This document shows, piece by piece, positions 1 through 8,870 of a stretch of DNA of 64,000 bases. A model generated the notes under the pieces. It did no database searches. It had not been told where the DNA came from and saw only the letters and a list, made by a program, of their open reading frames with translations. The stretch's first letter is position 1. The number at the start of each line of letters is the position of its first letter. The translations under genes were made by a program, and so were the position numbers. The DNA comes from Ensifer sp. USDA 6670 (GTDB lineage: Bacteria > Pseudomonadota > Alphaproteobacteria > Rhizobiales > Rhizobiaceae), in the NCBI GenBank assembly GCA_000421085.1, contig ATWE01000009.1, forward strand, positions 124,001-188,000, in the 5' to 3' direction.

Positions 1-51
1 CTCCATGCGCTTGCAATCCGGCCAGCGCTCAAAATCGATCCATTCGCTCAT
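1..51 (-). CDS. 5' end of an unidentified CDS running off the left edge
   Basis: Seventeen codons are visible on the minus strand from an ATG at 51, reading MSEWIDFERWPDCKRME before the window ends. The start lies 15 nt after the stop of the serralysin-type protease, and a purine-rich GAGGGGTTGGAAAAG stretch precedes it, so it looks like a second gene of the same transcript. The peptide is too short for a family assignment. Its position directly behind a secreted RTX protease would suit a protein connected with that protease, such as an inhibitor or secretion partner, but that is only positional inference. Confidence 0.4.
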   Translation of the reverse strand, partial: MSEWIDFERWPDCKRME

Positions 52-66
52 GGCTTTTCCAACCCC

Positions 67-1722
67 TCAAAGCAGGAAATCGCTTCCGGAAAGAGCCGAC
101 AGATTCATCACCTTGATCTGGAAATCTGCAAGCCCATCGCCATTGACGTCACCCGACACTATCCCACTCCTGAAGTTAAGTTCACCTGCTTTGCCGTGGA
201 ACGCATTGCTGCCGATAAATAGAAATGCCTGGTCTCCGACCGCATTGCTGTTCGCGTCGATTGAACGCAAATCCATCCGGTCGACGCCGGAGGCGAAATC
301 ATCGATCACGTCCCGGAAGGCCGGTGCCGATTGCGCCGTCGTCTCGAAAACAAAGGTATCCGCGCCGCTGCCGCCAATCAGCCGATCGGCGCCGTTACCG
401 CCGATCAGGGTGTCGTTGCCGTCACGCCCATTCAGCATGTCGTTACCTGCAAGGCCGTTCAGGAGGTTTGCGCCATTGTCTCCGCGAAGGATGTCGTTGA
501 AGGCTGAACCGTAGAGCCGCTCGATCGATACATATGTATCGCCAGCCGCTTCCCCCGTATTGGAACCGGGTGAGTAAAGATCGGCAACGATGCCGGCCGT
601 GGCGTTGTAATAGTTTGCAAGATCGGTGCCATTGCCGCCGTCGAGCCGGTCGGCACCCGTGCCGCCGACAAGATTGTCGTTGCCATCGCCGCCGGTCAGC
701 CTGTCACTGCCGCCGTTACCCCAAAGAGCATTTGCAGCGGCATTGCCGGTGATCGTGTCGCCGCCTGTGCCACCCTTCGCGTTCTCGATGAGGGAGCGCG
801 TGTCGCCCTGAAACTGTAGCGCGTTGGCAATATTGCCGATCGCCACCTTCGAACCGTCGTAGTGCAGCTTCGCCAACTGCGCGGCCGAGGTGGTCGTCCA
901 TTCGCCCGGGCGCAGATCGACCTTCAGTGCAGTCGTGTAATTTGAGAAATCGTAGGTGTCCGTTCCGCCGCCATCCCATACGGTAAGCAGGATCTTGTTG
1001 CCGCCAGGGGCACCCTGACCGATCCCATTGGTGAACATCTCGCCCGACGTCGGGCTCCAGCGATATGTCGTGTTTCCGCTCTGGGTGGTGAAATCCGCGC
1101 CGTACATATGCTGCAAGGCAGCGATATCGTACATCATCAGCGATTGCGCATATCCCCAGGTCTCGTTGGTATAGCCGGTCGTGGTCGAGGCACCGACATA
1201 GGAACGGTAGCTCATCACCGTGTACTCCATCGAGTCGCGGTTCACGGGCATGACGTTACCCTCATGGGCGTGTTCCAGTCCAAGCGCGTGGCCGGTCTCG
1301 TGAAGGAATGTCACATAGGCGTAGTTTCCCTTGACCGGGCGGCTGTAGTGGCCGGATGATTGGTTGAACCACGCGTCGCCGCCTTCCCCCGCGGTCGAAG
1401 GGAAATAGGCCCAGGCGGTGCTCGGAGCGTCGGACGAGGCGAGGCGGAGATCGGCGTGCTTGGTCGCACTCTCCGTGATCTCGGCGAACGACACGTTGGC
1501 GACGGCGGAAAACTGATCAAGGGCTGCTCGCGTGGCCGCCTGCTGTGCGGCGTTCAAGACCGCAAAGCCCTTCAGCGGCTCGCCATTGCCATAACCGGCG
1601 CCATAGAATGAGGCGCTGGTCGGGAAACTGAACGTGAAGTCCTTGATCGCCCATTTCCAGTCGCCAAGGAGGCCGTCGATATAGGCGTTACCAGTCGTCG
1701 CATACGTCGTGGTTGCAGGCAT
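67..1722 (-). CDS. Serralysin-type (M10) zinc metalloprotease with RTX repeats
   Basis: 551 residues. The N-terminal half is a metzincin catalytic domain: the zinc site [11 protein letters not shown] sits at about residues 141-151 and the Met-turn (VMSYRSY) about 25 residues later. From about residue 320 onward come glycine/aspartate-rich RTX nonapeptide repeats (GGxGxDxLxGG type), followed by a peptidase M10 serralysin C-terminal region ending in a hydrophobic tail (DFLL). Proteins of this family are exported without a Sec signal through a type I (ABC/HlyD/TolC) system and fold on binding calcium outside the cell; consistent with this, no N-terminal signal peptide is seen. No type I secretion genes are visible in the window. 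A further gene starts 15 nt downstream. The function as an extracellular protease is a family-based inference; the motif is intact. Confidence 0.9.
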   Translation of the reverse strand: MPATTTYATTGNAYIDGLLGDWKWAIKDFTFSFPTSASFYGAGYGNGEPLKGFAVLNAAQQAATRAALDQFSAVANVSFAEITESATKHADLRLASSDAPSTAWAYFPSTAGEGGDAWFNQSSGHYSRPVKGNYAYVTFLHETGHALGLEHAHEGNVMPVNRDSMEYTVMSYRSYVGASTTTGYTNETWGYAQSLMMYDIAALQHMYGADFTTQSGNTTYRWSPTSGEMFTNGIGQGAPGGNKILLTVWDGGGTDTYDFSNYTTALKVDLRPGEWTTTSAAQLAKLHYDGSKVAIGNIANALQFQGDTRSLIENAKGGTGGDTITGNAAANALWGNGGSDRLTGGDGNDNLVGGTGADRLDGGNGTDLANYYNATAGIVADLYSPGSNTGEAAGDTYVSIERLYGSAFNDILRGDNGANLLNGLAGNDMLNGRDGNDTLIGGNGADRLIGGSGADTFVFETTAQSAPAFRDVIDDFASGVDRMDLRSIDANSNAVGDQAFLFIGSNAFHGKAGELNFRSGIVSGDVNGDGLADFQIKVMNLSALSGSDFLL

Positions 1723-2052
1723 CGTTTTCCCAGGTCATCGGGGTTGAAGTCCGGTCGGTACCTCGCGTCCGATGCGCCGAGGTCTGATCCGCAGGTGCGC
1801 TTATACCTCGTCTCGGTTAACACCTTAATTCGGCCTGATGGTCGGGGGGCTCAGACCAGGTGGCCTAGACCTGTCGGTTGCTCACGCCAGCGAGGTGAGG
1901 GGGCATATCCACCGGCGTGTACCATGCGTCGGCTAGTTGGGAGCCGCCGCGCGTGGCATAGCATTGCCGAGAAGAAGATGCGTCCGGCCGGCGTGACAGC
2001 TACGCCAACCCGTGGCATAGGGGTGCCCGCAACCAGATAGGCCGTCTTCCGC
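1723..2052. other. Divergent intergenic region, no gene seen
   Basis: 330 bases between the start codons of the protease (minus) and the ABC-F gene (plus). Open frames here have arginine/proline-rich, gene-unlike compositions. It should hold both promoters; I see no clear operator or hairpin. Confidence 0.5.
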
Positions 2053-3675
2053 ATGATCCGCATCGAAAACATCAGCAAGTCCAACAGTCACCGCATACTC
2101 TTTATCGAAGCCTCGGCAGCGTTGAACCGCGGCGAAAAGATCGGGCTCGTCGGGCCGAACGGAGCGGGAAAGACGACCCTCTTCCGGATGATTACCGGTC
2201 AGGAACTGCCCGACGAGGGGCAGGTCTCGGTCGAGAAGGGCATGACGATCGGCTATTTCAATCAGGATGTCGGCGAGATGGCCGGTCGGTCGGCCGTCGC
2301 CGAGGTGATGGAAGGGGCAGGCCCGGTCAGCGCCGTGGCGGCGGAGCTGCGTGAACTCGAGACGGCCATGTCGGACCCGGATCGCATGGATGAAATGGAT
2401 GCGATCGTCGAACGCTACGGCGAGGTGCAGGCGCGATACGAAGAGCTCGATGGCTATGCGCTCGAGGGACGTGCCCGCGAGGTGCTCGCCGGCCTCAGCT
2501 TCAGCCAGGAGATGATGGACGGCGACGTCGCCAAGCTGTCGGGCGGCTGGAAGATGCGCGTGGCGCTCGCCCGCATCCTTCTGATGCGCCCGGACGTCAT
2601 GCTGCTCGACGAACCGAGCAACCATCTCGATCTCGAAAGTCTGATTTGGCTGGAGGACTTCCTGAAAGGCTATGACGGCGCTCTGCTGATGACGTCGCAC
2701 GACCGCGAGTTCATGAACCGGATCGTCACCAAGATCATCGAGATCGACGGGGGCGCGCTGGCGACCTATTCCGGAGATTATGGGTTCTACGAAGAGCAGC
2801 GTGCGCTGAACGCGAGACAGCAGCAGGCCCAGTTCGAGCGCCAGCAGGCCATGCTCGCCAAGGAGATCAAGTTCATCGAACGCTTCAAGGCCCGTGCCTC
2901 GCACGCCTCGCAGGTTCAGAGCCGGGTGAAGAAGCTCGAAAAGATCGACCGCGTCGAGCCGCCGCGCCGTCGCCAGACCGTCGCCTTCGAGTTCTTGCCG
3001 GCCCCGCGCTCCGGCGAAGACGTCGTCAACCTCAAGAGCGTCCACAAGACCTATGGCAGCAGGACGATCTATGATGGCCTCGATTTCATGGTGCGCCGGC
3101 GCGAACGCTGGTGCATCATGGGCATCAACGGCGCGGGTAAATCGACATTGCTCAAGCTGGTCACCGGCACCACCAACCCCGATAAGGGCAGCGTGTCACT
3201 CGGCGCCAGCGTCAAGCTCGGCTATTTCGCCCAGCATTCCATGGATCTGCTCGACGGCGAGAGCACCATTCTGCAATGGCTGGAAGAACGCTTTCCCAAG
3301 GCCGGACAGGCGCCGCTTAGAGCGCTGGCCGGCTGTTTCGGCTTTTCCGGCGATGACGTCGAGAAGCGATGCCGGGTGCTCTCCGGCGGTGAGAAGGCGC
3401 GGCTGGTGATGGCCGCAATGCTGTTCGACCCGCCGAACTTCCTCGTCCTCGACGAACCGACCAACCACCTCGACCTCGATACGAAGGAAATGCTGATCAA
3501 GGCGCTCTCGGCCTATCAGGGCACGATGCTGTTCGTTTCGCACGATCGCCGTTTCCTGTCGGCACTTTCCAATCGCGTTTTGGAGCTTACGCCTGACGGG
3601 ATCAATCAATATGGCGGTGGTTACAGCGAATATGTGGAGCGCACCGGGCAAGAGGCGCCGGGCCTGCGCGGGTGA
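2053..3675 (+). CDS. ABC-F family ATPase (duplicated nucleotide-binding domains)
   Basis: 540 residues with two ATP-binding cassettes and no membrane segment. Cassette 1 has Walker A (GPNGAGKTT, about residue 34), signature LSGGW (about 162) and Walker B ending LLDEPSNHLDL; cassette 2 has Walker A (GINGAGKST, about 357), signature LSGGE (about 443) and LVLDEPTNHLDL. A charged, helical linker rich in Q/R/K (about 250-320) separates them, as in translation-associated ABC-F proteins, which act on the ribosome (E-site, stalled complexes or antibiotic protection) rather than in transport. Length and layout fit the YbiT-like branch. The ATG at 2053 begins directly with the cassette 1 beta strand; no strong ribosome-binding site precedes it. 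The exact ribosomal role cannot be told from sequence. Confidence 0.9.
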   Translation: MIRIENISKSNSHRILFIEASAALNRGEKIGLVGPNGAGKTTLFRMITGQELPDEGQVSVEKGMTIGYFNQDVGEMAGRSAVAEVMEGAGPVSAVAAELRELETAMSDPDRMDEMDAIVERYGEVQARYEELDGYALEGRAREVLAGLSFSQEMMDGDVAKLSGGWKMRVALARILLMRPDVMLLDEPSNHLDLESLIWLEDFLKGYDGALLMTSHDREFMNRIVTKIIEIDGGALATYSGDYGFYEEQRALNARQQQAQFERQQAMLAKEIKFIERFKARASHASQVQSRVKKLEKIDRVEPPRRRQTVAFEFLPAPRSGEDVVNLKSVHKTYGSRTIYDGLDFMVRRRERWCIMGINGAGKSTLLKLVTGTTNPDKGSVSLGASVKLGYFAQHSMDLLDGESTILQWLEERFPKAGQAPLRALAGCFGFSGDDVEKRCRVLSGGEKARLVMAAMLFDPPNFLVLDEPTNHLDLDTKEMLIKALSAYQGTMLFVSHDRRFLSALSNRVLELTPDGINQYGGGYSEYVERTGQEAPGLRG

Positions 3676-3774
3676 CGGGCTGCGCCTCCACGGCCTGCGT
3701 CCCCGGTTGACACTTCTTGGCGGTATTACGCCGTGCGAAAGCGGGGCGATCTAAGGCTTGATTATAGGCGGAGC

Positions 3775-3948
3775 CTATTCTTGCAATTCCGCCTCGAGCG
3801 CATCGGCAACGTCATTCCAGCTGCCGAAAATCATGTCCGCGCCCGCATCCGTCGGCTGACGGGCGTGCCCTTCGGTCGTATGTCCTCCTTCGAGGACCTG
3901 AATCAATCTCTTGCCGCTATCGCGGATTTTCAAAGACGTGAAGTGTTG
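3775..3948 (-). pseudogene. Decayed 3' end of a minus-strand gene, possibly HAD-like hydrolase
   Basis: A minus-strand open stretch of 57 codons, closed at its 5' side by an in-frame TAG (3949-3951) and ending at TAG 3775-3777, reads like the natural C-terminus of a protein: LEGGHTTEGHA, then DAGADMIFGSWNDVADAL. The AGAD-x-x-F-x-S-W-x-x-V-x-x-AL ending resembles the last strand and helix of HAD-superfamily hydrolases, but the resemblance is loose. No catalytic motif, start codon or ribosome-binding site is present, so this is a truncated remnant if it is genuine. It overlaps the region in front of the SorC-type regulator and argues against the longest possible start of that gene. Confidence 0.4.
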
Positions 3949-3993
3949 CTACACACAACCGACCTGCTTCTACCAAGGGATATTTTACGCGAC

Positions 3994-5004
3994 GTGGCCC
4001 GACAAAAGAACGTTCGATCGGCATCCGCCGAGGCCGAAGAGACCAATCCTGCAAGTCGACAATCTCCTGGAAACCGCGTCGACAGAATGCGCATCCGTGC
4101 CGCGTGGATGTATTACGTAGAGCAGATGACCCAGAACGACATCGCCGATGTCCTTGGGGTCGGCCGGGTGACGGTCGTGCGCATGCTGGCCGAGGCACGC
4201 AGCCGGAACGAAGTGAAGATTGCGATCGAAGGCGAATTGTCGGAAATAGTTCGCCTCGAGCGCTTGCTGGAGACGACTTTCGGAGTGCAGCAGGCGATCG
4301 TTGCGCCGATCTCGGAACCGGATGCGGATCCTATTCCGCCCATCAGCGCCGCGACCGGAGCATTCCTGTCGGACGCGATGAAGCCTGGAATGACTGTCGG
4401 TGTCGGGTGGGGGAGAACGCTCTTTGCATCACTGTCCTCGATCAGCAGCCGAAATCTTGCCGATTTTAAGGTGATTTCGCTGCTCGGAGGCGTGAGCCAG
4501 GTAAGGCGTTTCAATCCGGCTGAGTTTGCGTGGCGCTTCACCCAGGTCTTTCAAGGGGAAGGCTATTTGATACCGGCGCCGGCCATGGTCGACAGCGCTG
4601 CGACCAAGGAAGCCCTCATCAAACGCTGCGGCATCCAGGAGATCCTGGATATGGCGGACAATCTGGATGCCGTTATCGTCAGCGTCGGCGGAATTGCGTC
4701 TGCGACCACATTCTATCGCGGTGGATTTCTGACCGAGAAGCAGCAATCGGATCTCTCCAGCCGGGGCGCAGTTGGCGATTTGCTGTTCCACTTCTACGAT
4801 AAGAACGGCAACGTACTGGACCATCCGATCAATGAGCTCGTCATGTCCGTGGACGTTGACCGCATCCGGCGGGCGCCCTTGCGCATTCTAGCCTCCGGTG
4901 GTGCCGACAAGGCCGATGCGATGCTCGGAGCCATGAAGCTCGTGCAGCCGACAGTGCTGATTACCGACGAGCAAAGTGCCCGGACGCTCCTGCGCCAGGC
5001 ATAG
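3994..5004 (+). CDS. SorC/DeoR-type sugar-responsive transcriptional regulator
   Basis: 336 residues from the chosen GTG start. An N-terminal helix-turn-helix (MYYVEQMTQNDIADVLGVGR, about residues 37-56) is followed by a sugar-phosphate-binding effector domain with the family's glycine-rich GVGWGRT motif and the SVGGIAS and GAVGDLLFHFYD segments. SorC proteins bind phosphorylated sugars and control adjacent sugar or polyol catabolism genes. The reading frame is open upstream to 3733, but that extension overlaps the remnant of a minus-strand gene and would add about 87 residues not seen in the family. GTG 3994 has AAGGGA about 13 nt upstream; ATG 4087 is an alternative that begins just before the HTH. 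No sugar operon is adjacent, so the target is unclear and may have been lost. Confidence 0.85.
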   Translation: MARQKNVRSASAEAEETNPASRQSPGNRVDRMRIRAAWMYYVEQMTQNDIADVLGVGRVTVVRMLAEARSRNEVKIAIEGELSEIVRLERLLETTFGVQQAIVAPISEPDADPIPPISAATGAFLSDAMKPGMTVGVGWGRTLFASLSSISSRNLADFKVISLLGGVSQVRRFNPAEFAWRFTQVFQGEGYLIPAPAMVDSAATKEALIKRCGIQEILDMADNLDAVIVSVGGIASATTFYRGGFLTEKQQSDLSSRGAVGDLLFHFYDKNGNVLDHPINELVMSVDVDRIRRAPLRILASGGADKADAMLGAMKLVQPTVLITDEQSARTLLRQA

Positions 5005-5512
5005 TCGTCCATTTGCCTGCTCAGAACGCCGGGGCTTTCCGGTTCACATTACCTTACCAGCATCTTTCGAGGGACGAGCTTGTCCGTCCGGCGGGCTTTG
5101 TCGGTCCCGCGGAGCTGTGTAGCAGCAATCAGATGTCGTATACCGGCATCCGACAACGAACTCGTTTGCACCTGGCGGAGACGTTCAATGCTGGCTTTAC
5201 GGCCGGTCCTTTGCGGGATCTCGATCCGGCGGAAACGAGCCGGCCGGCATAGGCTTCGTCGGCACTGAAGTAAGGGGCTCGGTGCCCAGGGCGGGATCGT
5301 GAATATCAAAACCAAACTTCCTGAAGCGCACGCATGAAGACGTTATTTGCGGCGAGCTCGCCACGGACGGCAAGTCCTTCCCACGGTTGGAGATATTCGT
5401 CGTGAGACTGCCATGCGTGCGCTCCTATGAGCGGCGGATATCGGCGAATTTCAACGCTCTATCCCAGCAGTTCCTGCCGGCACTGCAAGCAGCCTGGCGA
5501 GCAACCCTCATT
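5005..5512. other. Intergenic region between convergent genes, no gene seen
   Basis: 508 bases between the ends of the SorC-type regulator (plus) and the LysR regulator (minus). Several short frames are open on both strands, but none has a ribosome-binding site, recognisable motif or convincing composition. Old gene debris is possible. Confidence 0.5.
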
Positions 5513-6412
5513 TCAGTTCATGAAGCTCGGCAATTGCGCCGCCAAGGTATCGACGGCAACGCGAACTTTGAGCGGCAGGTGCGGCGTCTGCAGCCACACT
5601 GCATGGCAATCATAAAGAAACGGCGGCTGCTCCGGCAGAAGCCGGACAAGCGTGCCCGCCTCGATCCGCCCCCGCACCAGCCAGTAGGGAAGCCATGCAA
5701 GCCCTAGCCCTCGTGCGGCGGCATCGGCGATCGCGTCGAGGTCGTCGAGGCGGAACCGGTGGAGCGGCATCACCTCCACCGGGGATTGCCCCTGTCTCGG
5801 AAAAAGCCAGGGCGGGACGGGCCCGGACCGGCGATAGACGACTGCCGAGTGCTGGGCCAGATCCTCGGGGGTCTCGGGGCAGCCATGCGATTCCAGATAG
5901 GAGGGTGAGGCGCACACGATCATCGGCTGGCGTGCGACACGACGGGCAATCAATCCGGCCCTATCCTCCAACACGCCGGTGCGGATGGAGAGATCATAGT
6001 CCTCTTCGGCAAGATCGATGATGCGGTCGTTGAACGAGAGGTCAAGTTCCAGCGTCGGGTATTTTCGGGCGAGTTCCAGCAACACAGGGGTGACGCAGTG
6101 CCGGCCGAAATGGACCGGCATCGTCACACGCAATCTGCCGCGCGGTTCGGAAAGCTGGTCTGCTGCAAGCGCATCCGCTGCCTGCGCTTCCGCGAGCACC
6201 ACCCGGCAGCGTTCGTAATAGACATAACCGAACTCCGTCAGGCTCTGCCGCCGGGTGGTGCGGTTGATAAGCTGCACGCCAAGCCGATCCTCCAGCGATC
6301 GAACATGCTTGCCGACCATCGGCCCTGATAGTCCAAGGGCTTCCGCTGCGGCGGCGAATGAGCCGAGGTCGACCGCTTTGACGAATACAGCCATGCTGGT
6401 CAGGCGATCCAT
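5513..6412 (-). CDS. LysR-family transcriptional regulator
   Basis: 299 residues, normal length for the family. Residues 1-60 form the winged HTH (MAVFVKAVDLGSFAAAAEAL, then KHVRSLEDRLGVQLINRTTR), and the rest is the type 2 periplasmic-binding-like effector domain with the usual LRVTMPVHFG beta strand at about residue 93. It belongs to the CrgA/DsdC-like branch that often controls a divergently transcribed oxidoreductase. The adjacent divergent gene at 6514 encodes such an enzyme, and the 101-nt gap between the two start codons should hold the shared operator, so direct control of that gene is likely by arrangement. Confidence 0.9.
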   Translation of the reverse strand: MDRLTSMAVFVKAVDLGSFAAAAEALGLSGPMVGKHVRSLEDRLGVQLINRTTRRQSLTEFGYVYYERCRVVLAEAQAADALAADQLSEPRGRLRVTMPVHFGRHCVTPVLLELARKYPTLELDLSFNDRIIDLAEEDYDLSIRTGVLEDRAGLIARRVARQPMIVCASPSYLESHGCPETPEDLAQHSAVVYRRSGPVPPWLFPRQGQSPVEVMPLHRFRLDDLDAIADAAARGLGLAWLPYWLVRGRIEAGTLVRLLPEQPPFLYDCHAVWLQTPHLPLKVRVAVDTLAAQLPSFMN

Positions 6413-6513
6413 ATTAAAAACTCTCCGTTTCTACTGTGCTGCCTTTCTCCCCATTTATCGGCTGAACCACTGCTGTCATAGCTCATTCAATACATTTGTT
6501 TTGGAGTCTTGCC

Positions 6514-7503
6514 ATGGCGCGCGTCGTTCGCTTTCACGAGTTGGGTGGTCCGGAGGTGCTGCGGATCGAAGATGTGCATGTGCCGGAGCCCGGGCCCCAT
6601 GAGGTTCGCATTCGCGTCAAGGCGCTGGGCCTTAACCGGGCCGAGGCTTTGCTCCGCTCGGGCGCCTATATCGAGACGGCAACATTTCCTTCGGGCCTCG
6701 GCCTTGAGGCAGCAGGCCTTGTGGACGCGGTCGGCCCGGGCGTTCGAGGGTACGCTCCCGGCGATCCGGTCAGCCTGCTGCCGCCGAAATCGATGACCCG
6801 ATGGCCCGCCTATGGCGAACTTGCAATATTTCCTGCCGCACTCCTCGTCGGGCATCCGCCGTCGCTAAGCTTTGAAGAGGCGGCCGCTGTGTGGATGCAG
6901 TATCTCACCGCCTATGGCGGTCTGGTCGATATCGGAGGGCTCCGCAGGGGAGATTTTGTCGCCGTCACCGCGGCATCGAGCAGTGTCGGGCTTGCCGCAA
7001 TCCAGATCGCCAACAGGGTCGGCGCCATACCGGTAGCCGTCACCCGAACCTCCGCCAAGCGGCAGCTTCTGCTGGAGGCCGGCGCGGCGCATGTCATCGC
7101 CTCCATGGAGGAGGACTTGGAGGCGCAGCTGAAACGGGTTTCGGGACAGCAGGGAATTCGCGTCGTGTTCGATCCCGTAGGCGGCCCTATCTTCGAGCCG
7201 TTGGCGGCCGCGATGGCATCGGGCGGCATACTTGTCGAGTACGGCGGACTAAGCCGGGAAAAGACGCCGTTCCCGCTGTTTGCCGTGCTGAGCAAATCAC
7301 TGACGCTGCGTGGTTACCTGGTCCACGAACTGCTCGCCGATCCTGAGCGGCTGGAACTCGCCAAGGCATTCATTCTGGATGGTCTGGAGGCGGGCGCCCT
7401 GAGGCCCATCATCGCCAGGACGTTCCCATTCGACCAGATCGTCGAGGCGCACCGTTTTCTGGAGTCCAACGAACAGTTCGGCAAAATTGTCGTGACCGTC
7501 TGA
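6514..7503 (+). CDS. Zinc-type alcohol dehydrogenase-like / quinone oxidoreductase (MDR superfamily)
   Basis: 329 residues. An N-terminal GroES-like domain (PHEVRIRVKALGLNRAE) is followed by a Rossmann fold whose NADPH motif is AASSSVGLAAIQIA at about residue 152. The cysteine and histidine ligands for structural or catalytic zinc are not apparent, which places it with the zinc-independent quinone oxidoreductase-like MDR enzymes that reduce quinones or activated C=C/C=O bonds with NADPH. The ATG at 6514 is preceded by TTGGAG with 7-nt spacing; an in-frame TTG 18 nt upstream is less likely. The divergent LysR gene probably controls it, perhaps in response to an electrophilic or quinone compound. 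The substrate is unknown. Confidence 0.85.
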   Translation: MARVVRFHELGGPEVLRIEDVHVPEPGPHEVRIRVKALGLNRAEALLRSGAYIETATFPSGLGLEAAGLVDAVGPGVRGYAPGDPVSLLPPKSMTRWPAYGELAIFPAALLVGHPPSLSFEEAAAVWMQYLTAYGGLVDIGGLRRGDFVAVTAASSSVGLAAIQIANRVGAIPVAVTRTSAKRQLLLEAGAAHVIASMEEDLEAQLKRVSGQQGIRVVFDPVGGPIFEPLAAAMASGGILVEYGGLSREKTPFPLFAVLSKSLTLRGYLVHELLADPERLELAKAFILDGLEAGALRPIIARTFPFDQIVEAHRFLESNEQFGKIVVTV

Positions 7504-7533
7504 TGGGCAGTGCACTTTCGGGCCGGTCGACTA

Positions 7534-7800
7534 TCATGCGAACCGCATCGCCGATCTCTCGCGGGCCTTTGCCGCTACTTCCTCACGATTGCGTGGAGGC
7601 TGCGAAGTCTCCAGCGCGTCCAGAAGTTCGCGAGCGCATGCCGCGATCGAATCGACCGCGCGCTCGAAGGCGGCCTCATTGCGTTTCGACGGTTTGGTCG
7701 TTCCGCTCAGCTTGCGCACGAACTGCAGCGCCGCGTCACGGATTTCCTCGTCCGTCGCCGGCGGGTCGAAATTGAACAGGGGTTTTATGTTTCGGCACAT
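7534..7800 (-). CDS. DUF2277 family protein
   Basis: 88 residues beginning MCRNIKPLFNFDPPATDEEI, the hallmark N-terminus of DUF2277, followed by the conserved AALQFVRKLSG and NEAAFERAVDSIA helices. These are small cytosolic proteins of unknown function found widely in actinobacteria and alphaproteobacteria. The frame is open further upstream, but the family N-terminus and a GGGAG ribosome-binding site just before 7800 fix the start. A perfect inverted repeat lies in its leader. It ends 30 nt from the converging oxidoreductase gene. Confidence 0.85.
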   Translation of the reverse strand: MCRNIKPLFNFDPPATDEEIRDAALQFVRKLSGTTKPSKRNEAAFERAVDSIAACARELLDALETSQPPRNREEVAAKARERSAMRFA

Positions 7801-7818
7801 GACTTGCTCCCGGTCATC

Positions 7819-7843
7819 ACCCTCCCTGTCTCCAAGGGAGGGT
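7819..7843 (-). promoter_or_regulatory. Perfect 9-bp stem-loop in the leader of the DUF2277 gene
   Basis: ACCCTCCCT and AGGGAGGGT are exact reverse complements separated by a 7-nt loop. The structure ends 18 nt upstream of the DUF2277 start codon, close enough to affect ribosome access; it could also be the end of a transcript from the carbonic anhydrase side. No T-tract follows on the minus strand. Confidence 0.5.
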
Positions 7844-7960
7844 GGCCCCGTTGAAGGTAGTCGCGTGAGCGCCATTTGCAACCGGTCAAGCCGGCCATTG
7901 CGATAAGCCGCGCCGAACCGGACTACGACAGCAAGACACATGCTTGCCCGTGACCGTTGA

Positions 7961-8710
7961 TCAACCGGAGCTTAGAACATAGCGGCGATTGCCGGCAAGC
8001 GCGGGTCGTGCGTTCATCGAATACAATGCGGTGAATTTCTTGATGTCGGCCGGGTCCACTTCTACCGCTTCCATCGCCACCATCCAATCGACGATCTCAC
8101 TGCAGGGAGGAGTGGTCAGTGATCCCTCATACGTCCAATAGCTAAGCGAGGATGGCAGGAGGCCTTTCGGGTCATCGGTGATGAGCGGTGATTCTTCGCC
8201 GGGGTTCTGCGGGAACTTCGCTGCCAGGCTTGCGAAGGTCGAGTTTCTCGCCCCGGGTACAAGGAAGACGCCCAGCACGCCGAGCGCGCCGGTCTCGGCA
8301 TCCTTGTGGACGAAGTGCGCTTCCATCGGGAAGCTTTTGCCGTCGACGAAATGCTCGCTCGGCGCATGGAAGTGATATTGCACCAGATCATAGGACTTGT
8401 CGCCGCGCCGGAGCGTACCGCCTGCGGCCTTAACCTGTATCGTATGGCCATTGTTGAGAATCGTGCCGCCACTCTTCCAGTCCGTCGTGAGCTCCGGAAT
8501 ATCGGCTTTGACCGCACCGCGGATGTCAATCGGCGATTGCTGCGAGCCCGCGGAACAGGCAGTGTTCTCCGTGGCTAGAGAACCCCAATGCTCGGGGCCT
8601 TCTTCACCCTCATAGCTCCAGTGCACCCCCTCCGCGGCGAAGGCCGTCTTGACGCAGAGCGGGCAAGCGGCAAGCAAGGCCAAGCCCCTGAGGAAATCAC
8701 GCCGTTCCAT
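7961..8710 (-). CDS. Alpha-type carbonic anhydrase, exported
   Basis: 249 residues. It starts with a twin-arginine-like signal (MERRDFLRGLALLAACP, AFA-A cleavage near residue 26), so it should act in the periplasm. The mature part has alpha-carbonic anhydrase landmarks: HWGSLATENTACSAGSQQSPIDI, the zinc histidines in LVQYHFHAPSEH and EAHFVHKD, and SLTTPPCSE with the substrate-pocket threonines. Two cysteines (CSAG and PPCSE) would form the usual disulfide. The reaction is reversible hydration of CO2 to bicarbonate, helping carbon or pH balance across the envelope. It stands alone, divergent from the MarR gene at 8871; nothing links the two functionally except the shared intergenic region. Confidence 0.95.
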   Translation of the reverse strand: MERRDFLRGLALLAACPLCVKTAFAAEGVHWSYEGEEGPEHWGSLATENTACSAGSQQSPIDIRGAVKADIPELTTDWKSGGTILNNGHTIQVKAAGGTLRRGDKSYDLVQYHFHAPSEHFVDGKSFPMEAHFVHKDAETGALGVLGVFLVPGARNSTFASLAAKFPQNPGEESPLITDDPKGLLPSSLSYWTYEGSLTTPPCSEIVDWMVAMEAVEVDPADIKKFTALYSMNARPALAGNRRYVLSSG

Positions 8711-8851
8711 TCATGTGCCTTTCGAAATGTTCACGATCCGATGCATTCGCGCCGACTGATGTGGCTCATTAGCTGTCCAACAACTGTCAGGATGACGATT
8801 TTTCGAAACGTGCTCTTTTCCGATATCCGCCGGCTTGCCTAAAAGAGAGAG

Positions 8852-8865
8852 CGGGTATATACCCG
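8852..8865. promoter_or_regulatory. Probable MarR operator O1 (perfect 14-bp palindrome)
   Basis: CGGGTATATACCCG is a perfect palindrome ending 5 nt before the marR-like start codon. A near-identical sequence (one base different) recurs immediately downstream of the regulator gene at 9287-9300, in front of the transporter, which is the arrangement expected for an autoregulating MarR repressor. Confidence 0.8.
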
Positions 8866-8870
8866 TTTTC

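Noticed and set aside
1744-2040. Small plus-strand ORF between protease and ABC-F genes
   Set aside because: Arg/Pro-rich, no ribosome-binding site, no motif; it lies in a divergent promoter region.
3733-3993. N-terminal extension of the SorC-type regulator
   Set aside because: It has no family counterpart and overlaps the minus-strand gene remnant; GTG 3994 or ATG 4087 fits better.
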